A DNA stretch of 64,000 bases from Pseudomonas aestuarii (lineage in GTDB: Bacteria; Pseudomonadota; Gammaproteobacteria; Pseudomonadales; Pseudomonadaceae), in assembly GCF_027988105.1 (NCBI RefSeq), contig NZ_JAQJZJ010000003.1:1-64000 (forward strand), written 5' to 3'. The notes under the pieces are model-generated. The model saw nothing but the letters and a program-made list of their open reading frames with translations. It made no database searches and was not told the DNA's origin. The translations under genes were made by a program, and so were the position numbers. Below, piece by piece: positions 38,911-49,200 of the stretch (positions are counted from its first letter, which is position 1; each line of letters opens with the position of its first letter).

Positions 38911-40047
38911 ATGCAGACAGTCAATCCTGCGACCTGGCTCAAGCCGGCGCGCCGCACCCTGGTAGTCATGGGGGTGAGTGGCTCCGGCAAGAGCGAGATC
39001 AGCCAGGCCGTGGCCAGCGAACTGAACTGGCGGCATATCGAAGCCGATCAGTTCCATCCCGCGGCAAACGTCGAGCTGATGCGCGCCGGCACTGCCCTCA
39101 CCGATGACGACCGGATCCACTGGCTGGATGCGTTGAGTGGCGAGATGCAGGCCGCCCAGGCTGAAGGTGAGGGTTTTGTGCTCGCCTGTTCGGCGCTCAA
39201 GCGTGGCTACCGCGAACGTCTGCGCGCCGCCGTGCCGGGTTTGCAGTTCGCCCATCTGGAGATCGATCGGGCCACCGCCTTGCAACGGGTGGGGGCTCGC
39301 CCCGGACACTTCATGCCGATCTCGCTGGTCGACAGCCAGTTCACCACCCTCGAATCGCCCCGCGACGAACCCCATGTGCTCAGCGTCAGCGCCGCCCAGA
39401 GTCGCGAGGCAGTGGTCGCGCAGATCTGTGCCTGGGTACGCCGCGACGCCACGGGTGAGGAGATCGAGGCACAAGTGGATCTTTCTTCGCAGCCGCTTGA
39501 TAGCGCTAACCATGCGGCGCAACTGACGGCCGAACCCATCTACAGCGGTGGAGTGGCGCAGCTGTTCGACCGCCTCACCGACGGCCTGATGGCTGCCCTG
39601 ATGGCCTTCATGGTGGCCGCCGTATTCATCAACGTAGTGCTGCGCTATGCCTTCGGTACTGGCTGGGCCGGTGTCGAGGAACTGTCGCGTTTGGCTTTCG
39701 TCTGGCTGGTGTTCGTCGGTGTGGCCTCGAGCATGCGCCGCGGCGAACTGATGACCTTTCGCATGATCCGCGACCGCTTCCCCAACGCCATTCGCCGCCT
39801 GGTCGACTCGCTCAGCTGGCTGCTGGTGATCGGCGCCAGCCTGCTCTCGGCCATGGGCGCCTGGAGTCAGGTGCAGTACGGCTGGGGCAATCACAGCACG
39901 GTGGTCGGCTACCCGGTGGTGCTGGCGATGGTGCCGGTTCTGGCCAGCATGGCGGTGCTGGCACTGTTGGCGCTGGTGCAATTGATCAACGTCTGGCGCC
40001 GCCCGCGCGAGCAGGCGGCGGCGCTGGCCAATGTCACGGCTGATTGA
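38911..40047 (+). CDS. gluconokinase fused to TRAP transporter small permease (DctQ)
   Basis: A 378-residue protein with two unrelated parts in one uninterrupted frame. Residues about 15-170 are a GntK-type gluconokinase: P-loop MGVSGSGKSE, IEADQFHPAANVELMRAGTALTDDDRIHWL, CSALKRGYRERLR, and GHFMPISLVDSQFTTLE. Residues about 205-365 are a DctQ-type TRAP permease with four membrane helices, including VFINVVLRYAFGTGWAGVEELSRLAFVWLVFVG. A linker of about 35 residues joins them and contains a GntR-like operator (39499). No well-placed internal start with a ribosome site was found. The kinase would sit on the cytoplasmic face of the transporter and phosphorylate incoming gluconate. Confidence 0.9.
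   Translation: MQTVNPATWLKPARRTLVVMGVSGSGKSEISQAVASELNWRHIEADQFHPAANVELMRAGTALTDDDRIHWLDALSGEMQAAQAEGEGFVLACSALKRGYRERLRAAVPGLQFAHLEIDRATALQRVGARPGHFMPISLVDSQFTTLESPRDEPHVLSVSAAQSREAVVAQICAWVRRDATGEEIEAQVDLSSQPLDSANHAAQLTAEPIYSGGVAQLFDRLTDGLMAALMAFMVAAVFINVVLRYAFGTGWAGVEELSRLAFVWLVFVGVASSMRRGELMTFRMIRDRFPNAIRRLVDSLSWLLVIGASLLSAMGAWSQVQYGWGNHSTVVGYPVVLAMVPVLASMAVLALLALVQLINVWRRPREQAAALANVTAD
39499..39510 (+). promoter_or_regulatory. intragenic GntR-type operator in the linker
   Basis: GATAGCGCTAAC matches the palindrome at 38849 at eleven of twelve positions. It lies exactly where the kinase and permease coding parts meet, about 650 bp from the upstream site. It could allow looping or be a relic of a former promoter. 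Confidence 0.5.
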
Positions 40048-40110
40048 GCGGTTTTTCGTGTTGCATTCATTAGATAACAAGATCGGGCACTGCCCACCGA
40101 GGACCCGCTG

Positions 40111-41388
40111 ATGACCGTCGCTGTCTTCCTTGCTTCACTGCTGGGCTTCATGTCCTTCGGCATGCCCATTGCCTTCGCCTTGATTCTTACCGGCGCGGTA
40201 CTGATGTGGTACTTGCAGTTCTGGGACGTGCAATTGCTGGCGCAGAACCTGCTTGCCGGGGCCGACAGTTTCCCGCTGCTGGCCGTGCCCTTCTTCATTC
40301 TGGCCGGCGAGCTGATGAATGCCGGCGGTATTTCTCGGCGCATCATCGCCATGGCCCAGGCCTACTTCGGCCACCTGCGCGGCGGCCTGGGTTATGTGGC
40401 GATTGCCGCCTCCGTACTGCTGGCCAGCATGTCCGGCTCGGCCCTGGCCGATACCGCGGCGCTGGCCACCTTGCTGCTGCCGATGATGCGCCAGCGTGGT
40501 TATCCGCTTCATTCCTCGGCCGGGTTGGTCGCCGCCGGCGGCATCATCGCGCCGATCATCCCGCCGTCGATGCCCTTCGTGATCTACGGCGTGGTGACCA
40601 ATACCTCGATCAGTCAGCTATTCATGGCCGGCCTGGTGCCGGGCCTGATCATGGGCGGTGGTCTGATCTTCGCCTGGACCCTGATCGCCCGTGGCTTCAG
40701 CGAACCGACTCCGGCCAAGGCGAGCAAGGCCGAACGTCGCCACGCGCTGGTGGACGGCGCTGCCGCGCTGATGCTACCGGTGATCATTGTCGGCGGCTTG
40801 CGCTTCGGCATCTTCACCCCGACTGAAGCGGCGGTGGTGGCGGCGGTCTACGCCCTGGCGGTATCGACCCTGCTCTATCGCGAGCTGAACTGGGCGGCGC
40901 TGAGCGAAACCATGACCCGTGCCAGTCGCACCACCGCCTCAGTGATGTTCCTCTGCGCGGCAGCCACGGTGTCGGCCTATATGGTCACCCTCGCCCAGTT
41001 GCCCGAGGAGATCGGCGCCATGCTCGGGCCGTTGCTCAACCATCCGCATCTGCTGATGCTGGCGATCATGCTGCTGATGGTCGCGGTCGGCATGGTCCTC
41101 GACCTGACCCCGACCATCCTGATCCTGGCACCGGTGCTGGCCCCCATCGCGGTCAAGGCCGGCATCGATCCGGTGTACTTCGGCGTGATGTTCGTGCTGA
41201 TCGGCTCCATCGGCCTGATCACCCCGCCAGTGGGCACCGTGCTCAATGTGGTCGGAGGCATCGGCAGGCTGCGCATGGAAATCCTGGTGCGCGGGGTGAT
41301 GCCATTCTTCCTGATTTACCTAGGCATAGTCGCGCTGCTGATTGCCTTCCCGACCATCGTCACGGTGCCGCTGGCATGGTTGCGCTGA
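40111..41388 (+). CDS. TRAP transporter large permease (DctM)
   Basis: A 425-residue inner-membrane protein with about twelve membrane helices, the transport subunit of a TRAP system. DctM blocks are FPLLAVPFFILAGELMNAGGISRRI, SVLLASMSGSALADTAAL, GGIIAPIIPPSMPFVIYG, TPTEAAVVAAVYAL, and the end block MFVLIGSIGLITPPVGTVLNV. It follows the kinase-DctQ fusion by 63 bp. Gluconate is the likely substrate because of the kinase and regulator beside it. Confidence 0.94.
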   Translation: MTVAVFLASLLGFMSFGMPIAFALILTGAVLMWYLQFWDVQLLAQNLLAGADSFPLLAVPFFILAGELMNAGGISRRIIAMAQAYFGHLRGGLGYVAIAASVLLASMSGSALADTAALATLLLPMMRQRGYPLHSSAGLVAAGGIIAPIIPPSMPFVIYGVVTNTSISQLFMAGLVPGLIMGGGLIFAWTLIARGFSEPTPAKASKAERRHALVDGAAALMLPVIIVGGLRFGIFTPTEAAVVAAVYALAVSTLLYRELNWAALSETMTRASRTTASVMFLCAAATVSAYMVTLAQLPEEIGAMLGPLLNHPHLLMLAIMLLMVAVGMVLDLTPTILILAPVLAPIAVKAGIDPVYFGVMFVLIGSIGLITPPVGTVLNVVGGIGRLRMEILVRGVMPFFLIYLGIVALLIAFPTIVTVPLAWLR

Positions 41389-41490
41389 GGCCGTAATTTT
41401 CCACGCCCGGTGGCACGCTGCCGGGTATCCCGTTGTAGGTTGCACAGAAATAGCCGTTTTACTTCTCACAACAATAAGAGGCACTTGCTG

Positions 41491-42504
41491 ATGAAACGTC
41501 CACTGATCACCGTTCTGGCTGCGGCCATGCTGTTGAGCCCGCTGGCCACACTGACCGCACAGGCCGATGAAGTCCGCTCGCGGATGATTCGCTTTGGCTA
41601 CGGCCTCAACGAACAAAGCAACCAGGGGCGGGCAGCCAAGCTGTTCGCCGAGGAAATCGCCAAGGCCTCCGACGGCAAATTGAAGTTGCGCACCTACGCC
41701 GCGGCCAGCCTGGGTTCGGACGACCAGATGCAGAGCGCGCTGATTGGCGGCGCCCAGGAAATGATGGTCGGCTCCACCGCCACCCTGGTCGGCATCACCA
41801 AGGAAATGGCGGTGTGGGACACGCCGTTCCTGTTCACCCACGAGCAGCAGGCCGATGCGGTGCTGGACGGTCCGGTCGGGCGTCAGGTGATGGACAAGCT
41901 GGAAGAGAAGGGCCTGGTCGGCCTGGTCTACTGGGAAAACGGCTTTCGCAACATGACCAACAACATCCGGCCGATCACCCGGCTGGAGGATTTCTCCGGG
42001 ATCAAGCTGCGTGTGATGCCTAATCCGGTGTTCCTCGAGACCTTCAACCTGATGGGCGCCAACGCCGTGCCGTTGCCGTTCTCCGAACTGTTCACCGCGC
42101 TGGAGACCAAGGCGGTGGATGGTCAGGAAAACCCCTTCAACACCATCCTCTCGTCGAAGTTCTTCGAGGTGCAGAAGTACCTGACCGTGACCAACCACGT
42201 CTACAGCCCGTGGATCGTCACCGCCTCCAAGCGCTGGTGGGATGGTCTGTCGCAGACCGAGCAGGGCATCATCATGGACGCGGCGCTCAAGGCCCGCGAC
42301 TTCGAGCGTCTGGACACCCGCGCCGAAGCGGCCAAGGCCCTGGCGCAACTCAAGGACAACGGCATGCAGGTTAACCAGATCAGCGACGAGGAGGTGCAGC
42401 GCATGCGCGAACGGGCCCAGCCGGCGATCCAGCAGGTGGTCGATACGGTTGGCCAGCCGCTGTTCGACCAGGTGCAGGCCGAGTTGGCCAAGACCTCGAA
42501 CTAA
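41491..42504 (+). CDS. TRAP transporter substrate-binding protein (DctP)
   Basis: A 337-residue periplasmic DctP-family binding protein. ATG 41491 gives a clear signal peptide with cleavage after AQA, before DEVRSRMIRFGYG. Family blocks include GAQEMMVGSTATLVG, WENGFRNMTNNIRPI, the ligand-Arg region GIKLRVMPNPVFLETFNLMGANAVPLPFSELFTAL, and VDGQENPFNTI. The conserved Arg in KLRVMPNP normally binds the substrate carboxylate, as needed for gluconate. A strong hairpin follows the gene. Confidence 0.94.
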   Translation: MKRPLITVLAAAMLLSPLATLTAQADEVRSRMIRFGYGLNEQSNQGRAAKLFAEEIAKASDGKLKLRTYAAASLGSDDQMQSALIGGAQEMMVGSTATLVGITKEMAVWDTPFLFTHEQQADAVLDGPVGRQVMDKLEEKGLVGLVYWENGFRNMTNNIRPITRLEDFSGIKLRVMPNPVFLETFNLMGANAVPLPFSELFTALETKAVDGQENPFNTILSSKFFEVQKYLTVTNHVYSPWIVTASKRWWDGLSQTEQGIIMDAALKARDFERLDTRAEAAKALAQLKDNGMQVNQISDEEVQRMRERAQPAIQQVVDTVGQPLFDQVQAELAKTSN

Positions 42505-42514
42505 ACCCTGTGGC

Positions 42515-42543
42515 GCGCACCCGGCATGTTCTGCCGGGTGCGC
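42515..42543 (+). terminator. hairpin between dctP and gntR
   Basis: GCGCACCCGGCA (42515-42526) pairs perfectly with TGCCGGGTGCGC (42532-42543) around a 5-base loop, with no T-run. It probably stabilises the dctP message or reduces read-through into gntR. Confidence 0.55.
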
Positions 42544-42605
42544 ACTGCGTTCCCGGCAGTTGCCAGTCGCTGCTAGACTCGCCTGCCTTTTCCAGGGAAG
42601 TATCC

Positions 42606-43625
42606 ATGAGCCCACGTCGTCGTCGCTCCGCCGAACGCGTCACCCTGTCCGATGTGGCCAAGGCCGCTGACTGCTCGCTGATGTCCGCCTCGCGCGCCTT
42701 GTCGCAACCGGAGCGGGTGTCCGATGCGCTGCGCGCACAGGTCATGCAGGCGGCCAAGGAACTCGGCTATGTGGCGAATCCAGCCGCGCGGGCGTTGGCC
42801 AGTTCCAAATCGAATCTGGTGGCGGTGCTGATTCCGTCACTGTCCAACTCGGTATTCGTCGACACCGTCGAGGCGATCCAGCGGGTGCTGATGCCGGCCG
42901 GCTTCGAGATGATGATCGGGGTCAGCCACTATCGGCCCGAGGAAGACGAGCGGTTGCTGCGTTCCTATCTGGCGCATCAACCGGCAGGTCTGCTGCTCAC
43001 CGGTTTCGAGCGCAGCGACACGGCGCGGGAGATTCTAGGCGGATGCCGCGGCCCCATCGTCACCATGATGGAGTTGAGCGATGCCGAGGACGAATACTGC
43101 GTCGGTTTCTCGCAACTGGATGCCGGCGCGGCCATGACCAACGCATTGGTCGAGCGTGGCTACCGGCATATCGCCTTCGCCGCCGCCCAACTCGACCCGC
43201 GTACCCTGCAGCGAGCCGAGGGCTATCGACAGTGCATGCAGGCGCACGGGCGGTATAACCCGAGCCTGGAATTGCTCACCCCGGAACTGTCCTCGATCGG
43301 CCTGGGCGCCAATCTGTTGGACCGTCTGCTGGCTCAACACCCGGAGATAGACGCGGTGTTCTTCAACAACGATGACCTGGCCCTGGGTGCATTGTTTCGC
43401 GCGCGCCAACTCGACCTGGCGGTGCCGCAGCGCCTGGCCATCGCCGGCTTCAACGACTTGCCGGCCGCGGCCTGGGTGCATCCGGCGCTGACCACCGTGC
43501 GTACCATCCGTGGCCGTATCGGCCAGTTGGCCGGGGAGATGTTGCTGACCCTGATGCGCGGCGAGCAGCCGGCTGCGCACTGCATCGATGTGGGTTTCGA
43601 ACTGGTGCTGCGCGACAGCGCCTGA
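42606..43625 (+). CDS. gntR: LacI-family transcriptional regulator (gluconate repressor GntR)
   Basis: A 339-residue LacI-type repressor. The N-terminal helix-turn-helix reads VTLSDVAKAADCSLMSASRALSQPERVSD, followed by the hinge AANPAARALASSKSNLVAVLIPSLSN-type region and a periplasmic-binding-like effector domain. ATG 42606 starts the family's basic MSPRRRRSAERVTL leader. It is the last gene of the gluconate module and has matching operators at 38745, 38849 and 39499. Gluconate or 6-phosphogluconate as effector is inferred from GntR proteins of other Pseudomonas. Confidence 0.88.
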   Translation: MSPRRRRSAERVTLSDVAKAADCSLMSASRALSQPERVSDALRAQVMQAAKELGYVANPAARALASSKSNLVAVLIPSLSNSVFVDTVEAIQRVLMPAGFEMMIGVSHYRPEEDERLLRSYLAHQPAGLLLTGFERSDTAREILGGCRGPIVTMMELSDAEDEYCVGFSQLDAGAAMTNALVERGYRHIAFAAAQLDPRTLQRAEGYRQCMQAHGRYNPSLELLTPELSSIGLGANLLDRLLAQHPEIDAVFFNNDDLALGALFRARQLDLAVPQRLAIAGFNDLPAAAWVHPALTTVRTIRGRIGQLAGEMLLTLMRGEQPAAHCIDVGFELVLRDSA

Positions 43626-43638
43626 GAGTAGTGCTGCT

Positions 43639-43672
43639 GATAAAAAAGCCCCCTGGTTGGGGCTTTTTTATC
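43639..43672. terminator. bidirectional rho-independent terminator
   Basis: GATAAAAAAGCCCC (43639-43652) pairs perfectly with GGGGCTTTTTTATC (43659-43672) around a 6-base loop. The T-rich arms serve both gntR and the converging LysR gene. Confidence 0.92.
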
Positions 43673-43686
43673 AATGATTTGCAGCG

Positions 43687-44619
43687 TTAACTTGAAGCTT
43701 TCTCGAGTTTCTTTTCCTGGGCGATGACATGCTGGCAGATTTCGATGATCTGCTCGCGCATCCAGCGGTTGGCCGGATCCTGGTCGGTGCTCTCGTGCCA
43801 GTACAGGTGGGTTTCCAGGGCCGGCACATCATTGACCGGCAGCTCCATGTAATGCAGGTCGTTACGCCGGGCGAAGCGTTCCGGTACGGTGATGACCATG
43901 TCGGTGTTCTGCAGCACGGTGGAGGCCATCAGGTAATGCTGCGAGCGCAGGGCGACCCGCCGTTTCAGGCCGATCTTGCCCAGCGACAGGTCGATATAGC
44001 CGAGGCCGCTGCGGCGGCTGGAAATCTGGATGTGGGTCAGCGACAGGTATTCGTCCAGGCTGATCTTGTCCTTGGCCAGGGGGTGGCCCCTGCGCATGGC
44101 GCAGACGTAGCGGTCTTCCATCATCTTGACGTGACGTACCTGGGGATCGGTGTTGAGCGGCGCATCGACGGCAAAGTCGAGGCGGCCCGCGGCCAGTTCC
44201 TTGGTGGTGTCACGGCGACGGGCGAGCATGCACTCGAGGCTGACATTCGGCGCCAGGCGGCGCAGGCGCTGGAACAAGGAGGGCAGCACCACAGCCTCGG
44301 TGAGGTCGGTCATGCTGATGCGGTAGGTCTTGTTGGCCTCGGCCGGATTGAAGATGCGGCTTTCCTGCACCGAGATGCGCAGCTGCTGCAAGGCGCTGCG
44401 CACCGGACCAATGATGTTCTGCGCCATCGGCGTGGGCACCATGCCTTGGGCGGTACGCACGAACAGGGGATCGTTGAAGGTCTCGCGCAGACGGGCGAGG
44501 GCATTGGACACGGCCGGCTGGGTGATGCCAACGATCTGCCCGGCACGGGTCAGATTGGCCTCCGTGTAGATGGCATCGAAGACGATAAAAAGGTTGAGGT
44601 CTACCTTGTTCAGATTCAT
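43687..44619 (-). CDS. LysR-family transcriptional regulator
   Basis: A 310-residue LysR-type regulator. The N-terminal pattern VDLNLFIVFDAIYTEANLTRAGQIVGITQPAVSNALARLRE belongs to the NodD/NahR-like subgroup, often linked to aromatic or lipid-like inducers. The effector domain extends from about residue 90 (YRISMTDLTEAVVLPSLF). It diverges from the acyl-CoA dehydrogenase at 44780 across a 160-bp AT-rich gap and is its probable regulator. Confidence 0.9.
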   Translation of the reverse strand: MNLNKVDLNLFIVFDAIYTEANLTRAGQIVGITQPAVSNALARLRETFNDPLFVRTAQGMVPTPMAQNIIGPVRSALQQLRISVQESRIFNPAEANKTYRISMTDLTEAVVLPSLFQRLRRLAPNVSLECMLARRRDTTKELAAGRLDFAVDAPLNTDPQVRHVKMMEDRYVCAMRRGHPLAKDKISLDEYLSLTHIQISSRRSGLGYIDLSLGKIGLKRRVALRSQHYLMASTVLQNTDMVITVPERFARRNDLHYMELPVNDVPALETHLYWHESTDQDPANRWMREQIIEICQHVIAQEKKLEKASS

Positions 44620-44779
44620 TCCGCGCTCGCTCCGAGAGTTGTCGGTATTCGTGGATCATATATCGGTGATGAATGTTTATACACGGTGAGAATAGGTTAG
44701 ATAAATTTTAGTCCCTGTTCTAGCATCATTTCCACAGTGCAAGACACCTCACCAAACAACCCCGCAGAAGGTAGCCCCC

Positions 44780-45988
44780 ATGGATTTCGCCTACTCCCCC
44801 AAGGTTCAGGACCTGCGTGAGCGCGTCACCGCGTTCATGGAGACCCACGTCTATCCGGCCGAGGCCGTTTTCGAACAGCAGGTCAATCAGGGCGACCGCT
44901 GGCAGCCGACCGCCATCATGGAAGAGCTGAAAACCAAGGCCAAAGCCGAAGGCTTGTGGAACCTGTTCCTGCCGGAGTCGGCACTGGGTGCCGGCCTGAC
45001 CAACACCGAATACGCGCCGTTGGCCGAAATCATGGGCAGCTCACTGATCGGTGCCGAGCCGTTCAACTGCGCCGCGCCGGACACCGGCAACATGGAAGTG
45101 CTGGTGCGCTATGCCAACGAGGCACAGAAAGAGCAATGGCTGAAGCCGCTGCTCAGTGGCGACATCCGCTCCGCCTTCGCCATGACCGAGCCGGGCGTCG
45201 CTTCATCGGATGCCACCAATATGGAAGCCAGCGCGGTACGCGTGGGTGACGAGTGGGTAATCAACGGTCGCAAGTGGTGGACTTCCGGCGCCTGCGATCC
45301 ACGCTGCAAGATCATGATTTTCATGGGCCTGAGCAACCCGGATGCGCCGCGTCACCAGCAGCATTCGATGATCCTGGTGCCAATGGACGCCCCTGGGGTC
45401 AAAGTCGTGCGTCCGCTGCCGGTATTCGGCTATGACGATGCGCCCCATGGTCACGCTGAAGTGTTGTTCGAGAACGTACGGGTGCCCTACGAGAACGTGC
45501 TGCTCGGTGAAGGCCGCGGCTTCGAGATCGCCCAGGGTCGCCTCGGCCCAGGCCGTATCCACCACTGCATGCGTTCGATCGGCATGGCCGAGCGCGCGCT
45601 GAAACTGATGTGCGAACGTTCGATCAACCGCACCGCGTTTGGCCGGCCGCTGGCTCGCCTGGGCGGCAACATCGACCACATCGCCGACTCGCGCATGGAA
45701 ATCAACATGGCGCGCCTGTTGACCCTGAATGCGGCCTACATGATGGACACCGTCGGCAACAAGATCGCCGCCAGCGAAATCGCCCAGATCAAGGTGGTGG
45801 CGCCGAACGTCGCGCTCAAGGTGATCGACCGTGCCATCCAGATCCATGGTGGTGCCGGGGTCTCCAACGACTTCCCGCTGGCCTACTGGTACGCCATGCA
45901 GCGCACCCTGCGCCTGGCCGACGGCCCGGATGAAGTGCACCGCGCGGCGATTGGCAAGTTCGAGATCGGCAAGTACATGGCGAAATAA
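44780..45988 (+). CDS. acyl-CoA dehydrogenase (ACAD10/11-like)
   Basis: A 402-residue acyl-CoA dehydrogenase. [103 protein letters not shown] and [10 protein letters not shown] are typical of the ACAD10/11-like group, which differs from the short-chain enzymes elsewhere in this window. Such enzymes act on longer or 4-hydroxy acyl-CoAs. It stands alone apart from the divergent LysR gene and ends at a strong hairpin. Confidence 0.9.
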   Translation: MDFAYSPKVQDLRERVTAFMETHVYPAEAVFEQQVNQGDRWQPTAIMEELKTKAKAEGLWNLFLPESALGAGLTNTEYAPLAEIMGSSLIGAEPFNCAAPDTGNMEVLVRYANEAQKEQWLKPLLSGDIRSAFAMTEPGVASSDATNMEASAVRVGDEWVINGRKWWTSGACDPRCKIMIFMGLSNPDAPRHQQHSMILVPMDAPGVKVVRPLPVFGYDDAPHGHAEVLFENVRVPYENVLLGEGRGFEIAQGRLGPGRIHHCMRSIGMAERALKLMCERSINRTAFGRPLARLGGNIDHIADSRMEINMARLLTLNAAYMMDTVGNKIAASEIAQIKVVAPNVALKVIDRAIQIHGGAGVSNDFPLAYWYAMQRTLRLADGPDEVHRAAIGKFEIGKYMAK

Positions 45989-46025
45989 CCCCGCCGCAGC
46001 CAGTCCGCCGGTTGCCCGTAACATC

Positions 46026-46060
46026 ACGACAAGGCCCGCCTCTTAGGCGGGCCTTGTCGT
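46026..46060. terminator. strong hairpin after the ACAD gene
   Basis: ACGACAAGGCCCGCC (46026-46040) pairs perfectly with its complement at 46046-46060 around TCTTA. The 15-bp stem is followed only by weakly T-rich DNA, but position and strength suggest a transcription end. Confidence 0.6.
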
Positions 46061-46233
46061 TGCTGCGGCAGTATCGGCTCTGCAGCCTGCACGTCTTCCC
46101 CACACGAGGAACGCCTGAAAAATGCCTGAAATGCCGTGCGCCGCCGGCCGAACTCGATCCAGGGGTCTATAGTTGATCTGCGGCAGCGCGAGCTGGTCGC
46201 ACTTCGGACAAGATCGGGCGCGAGGGAGGAGGG

Positions 46234-49200
46234 ATGCAGACGCAGCAGTCGCCAGTGATGGATGCCCTGGGGCAGGCTGTGGGCACTTATCTGCCCCACT
46301 GCCTGGAGGGGCTGATCGACGCCACCATTCATTCCCTGAATGAACAGCGCCTGCTGGCGCGCAGCAACAAGGAGGCCCAGGGCTGCGAGGATTTCTTGCG
46401 TCTGTGCGTCTCGCTGCGCCAGCGGACCATCGTCGAAACGGTCAAGACCATCCGTGCCTTGCTGCCAGCCGGCATCATCGCCCAGGCGCAGGCGCCGACA
46501 GATGCCAGCCAGTGGCAACTGGTCGATGATGGCGAAGTGGAAGAGATGCTTGAGGCGCGCCGCCTGGTGCGCCAGTTGCGCGAGCCCTTGGGCGTCTTGG
46601 AATGGCGCATTTGTGCCAAGTTGAATACAGCCACCGGTGCGCAAGCGAAAGACCGGGAAAGCCCGCTGTCACTCGAGTTCATGGTGCGCACGCTGCAGGT
46701 TCAATTGCAGCTGCGCGAGCAATTGCCCCTGGTCCGCGAACTTTTCTACGCGGCGGCGGCGCAGGTACTCGCCATTGACCTGAAAGTCTACCTTGAGCAG
46801 GTGGACAAGGTTTTCGACCGCCTCAAGATAGAGCCGCTGATCGATCCGGTGGTGCTGCCCGTTCAGGAACGACGGCGCGCGCCGCCCAGCGCGCCGCCGG
46901 ATGCGCCTTATCGGGCCATCGAGCATTTACGCGCGGTAGGCGCGGAGGCGGCCGAGGACGAGAATGCCGCTGTCGAAGCGGTAGCCGATGCGTCCCTGCT
47001 GCAGGCGGCCTTAGCCCAGATGCAGCGGCTTACTCCGCCTGAACACGGCTGGTCGCCGGATACCTTGCTGCAGGAGTTGAGTGCGGCCGGCGCCGTGCTG
47101 TCGCCGCGTCAGAGCGCTGATGCCGGGGTGGTGGCCGAGCTGTTCCAGCACATCGAGCTGGAAACGACGATTGCCAGCAATATCAAACCAGCCCTGCGCC
47201 GGCTCATGGTACCGGTCGTGCAAGCCTCCATGCTCGATCCCGCCGCCTTTGCCGACTCGACCCATCCCGTGCGCGCCACACTGGACAAGGTAATGCGGCT
47301 CTGTGATTTTTCCGAGCCACCCAACAAGATTCTCGAAGACCGCGTGCAGCAGTTGATCGACAGCATCGTCGCCGACTACAGCGGCGACAGCAGTGTGTTC
47401 ATGCGTTGTGACCAGGAGCTCGAGCAATTGTTGGCGGTGCAACAGCGCGCCTACAGCAATAACGCCGATCGCGTGCGCCAGTACATCCGTGGGCGGGATG
47501 TGCTTGATCAAGCCAGGCAGCATGTCGGTCGTGAACTGTCGAAACTGTTTGGCCTGCGGGCACCACAGGTACTGCTCGACTGGCTGGACATCGGCTGGCG
47601 CGAATTGCTGGTGCACGAGCTGATTCGTCAGGGCCAGGAGAGCTTTGAATGGCTCGATGACCTGGCCGTGTTGCGTCAACTCAACGGTTGGTTGCAGGCC
47701 GACGCCAATGCCTGGGGTTACAGCGCCAGCCGAGTCGAGCGGGCGTTCGAGACCGGGCCGGTGTTGGAATTGCTGCGCAAGCGCATGGAGAGCTTCCTGC
47801 CCGGACAGTTCCGTCACACCCCTGTGCTCAAGCAATTGCAGGAGCAGTTGGTTGGCGATCAACCGATCGCTCTGGTCAACTTGCCGTCCCCCGTGACAGC
47901 GCCGCCCGCGCCGCGTTACTCGCCTGCCCAGCAACGCTGGCGCGAGCGCGTGCAGCAGCTCACGGCCGGCGACTGGCTGGTGACGCAAAGTGGCAAGTGC
48001 CTGCAGTTGGTCTGGGCCAACTCGATTACCGATCACTACATCCTGGTCGACCGCCAGGGGCGCGAAGCCGGCAGCCTCAGCAGCGACGAACTGATTGCCA
48101 GGTTCGCCTCCGGCTGGCTCGGGACATCGGAGCCCGAACCGCATGGCGTTGGCGTGATTCAGAAACACCTAGAGGATATCGTTGGCAATTTGTACCGCGA
48201 CATCGCCCATGCCCGCAGCCACGACGAGCTCACCGGCTTGCTCAATCGCCGCAGTTTCGAGACCGCGATCGCCCAGGCCCTGGCATCCCGGGAGACGAAT
48301 GCCTTTATCTATGGGCACATCGACCAGTTCGGCCTGCTGAACTCCCGCTTAGGCCATGTGGCGGGCGACGCCTACCTCAAGCAGATTGCCGAATTGCTGG
48401 TTACCCAGTTGCCCGAGACGGCGAAATTGGCGCGTATCGGCGGGGCGGACTTCGCCGTGGCCCTGACTCAGCCAGATGATTCCCTGGCCGGTCAGTTGGC
48501 CGAACGCCTGCGCGCAGCTACCGAGGCCAATGTATTCGAATGGGAAGGGCGTTCGCACACGGCCACCATGAGTGTCGGGATCGTGCTGATGAGCGAGCGT
48601 CACGATGTGATCAATCTGTTTCGTGATCTGCAAACGGCATGCGCTACCGCGAAGGACTTGGGGCGCAACTGCGTGCACACCTATACCGAGGAGATCGATG
48701 GCGTGCACACCGGGCTGATGGCCATCGCCGGGCGGGTGGACGACATTATCGAGCGCGGCGAACTCAGCCTGCGCGTGCAGCAAATTGCCCCTGCGGGAGG
48801 TTTGCACGACCAGTTGCCACATTATGAAGTGCTGCTGGTCATGGAGAATGAAGTCACTCTGCTCGATTTCATTACGGCTTCCGAGCGCTATAACCGCATG
48901 ACCAAGGTCGACCGCTGGGTACTCAAGCGGGTGTTCACTGAGCTGGCACAACATCCGAACTTCTGGACAAGTTCCAGCGGGGTATCGATCAATTTATCCG
49001 GCAGCAGCCTGAATGATGACAAGCTGCTGCACTTCATTGAAACCCTATTCGAGGATTACGATGTGCCGCCGGAGCGCATCCGCTTCGAAATCACCGAGAC
49101 CGCCGCCGTGGCCAACCTGACCAAGACGGCCGACCTGGTGCGTTACCTGCAACGCCTGGGCTGCACATTTGCCATCGACGATTTTGGCACCGGTTTTTCC

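Noticed and set aside
44620..44779. LysR box in the gap between the LysR gene and the ACAD gene
   Set aside because: ATTCGT and ATGAAT form an imperfect inverted pair in an AT-rich region, but the match is too weak to list as a site.
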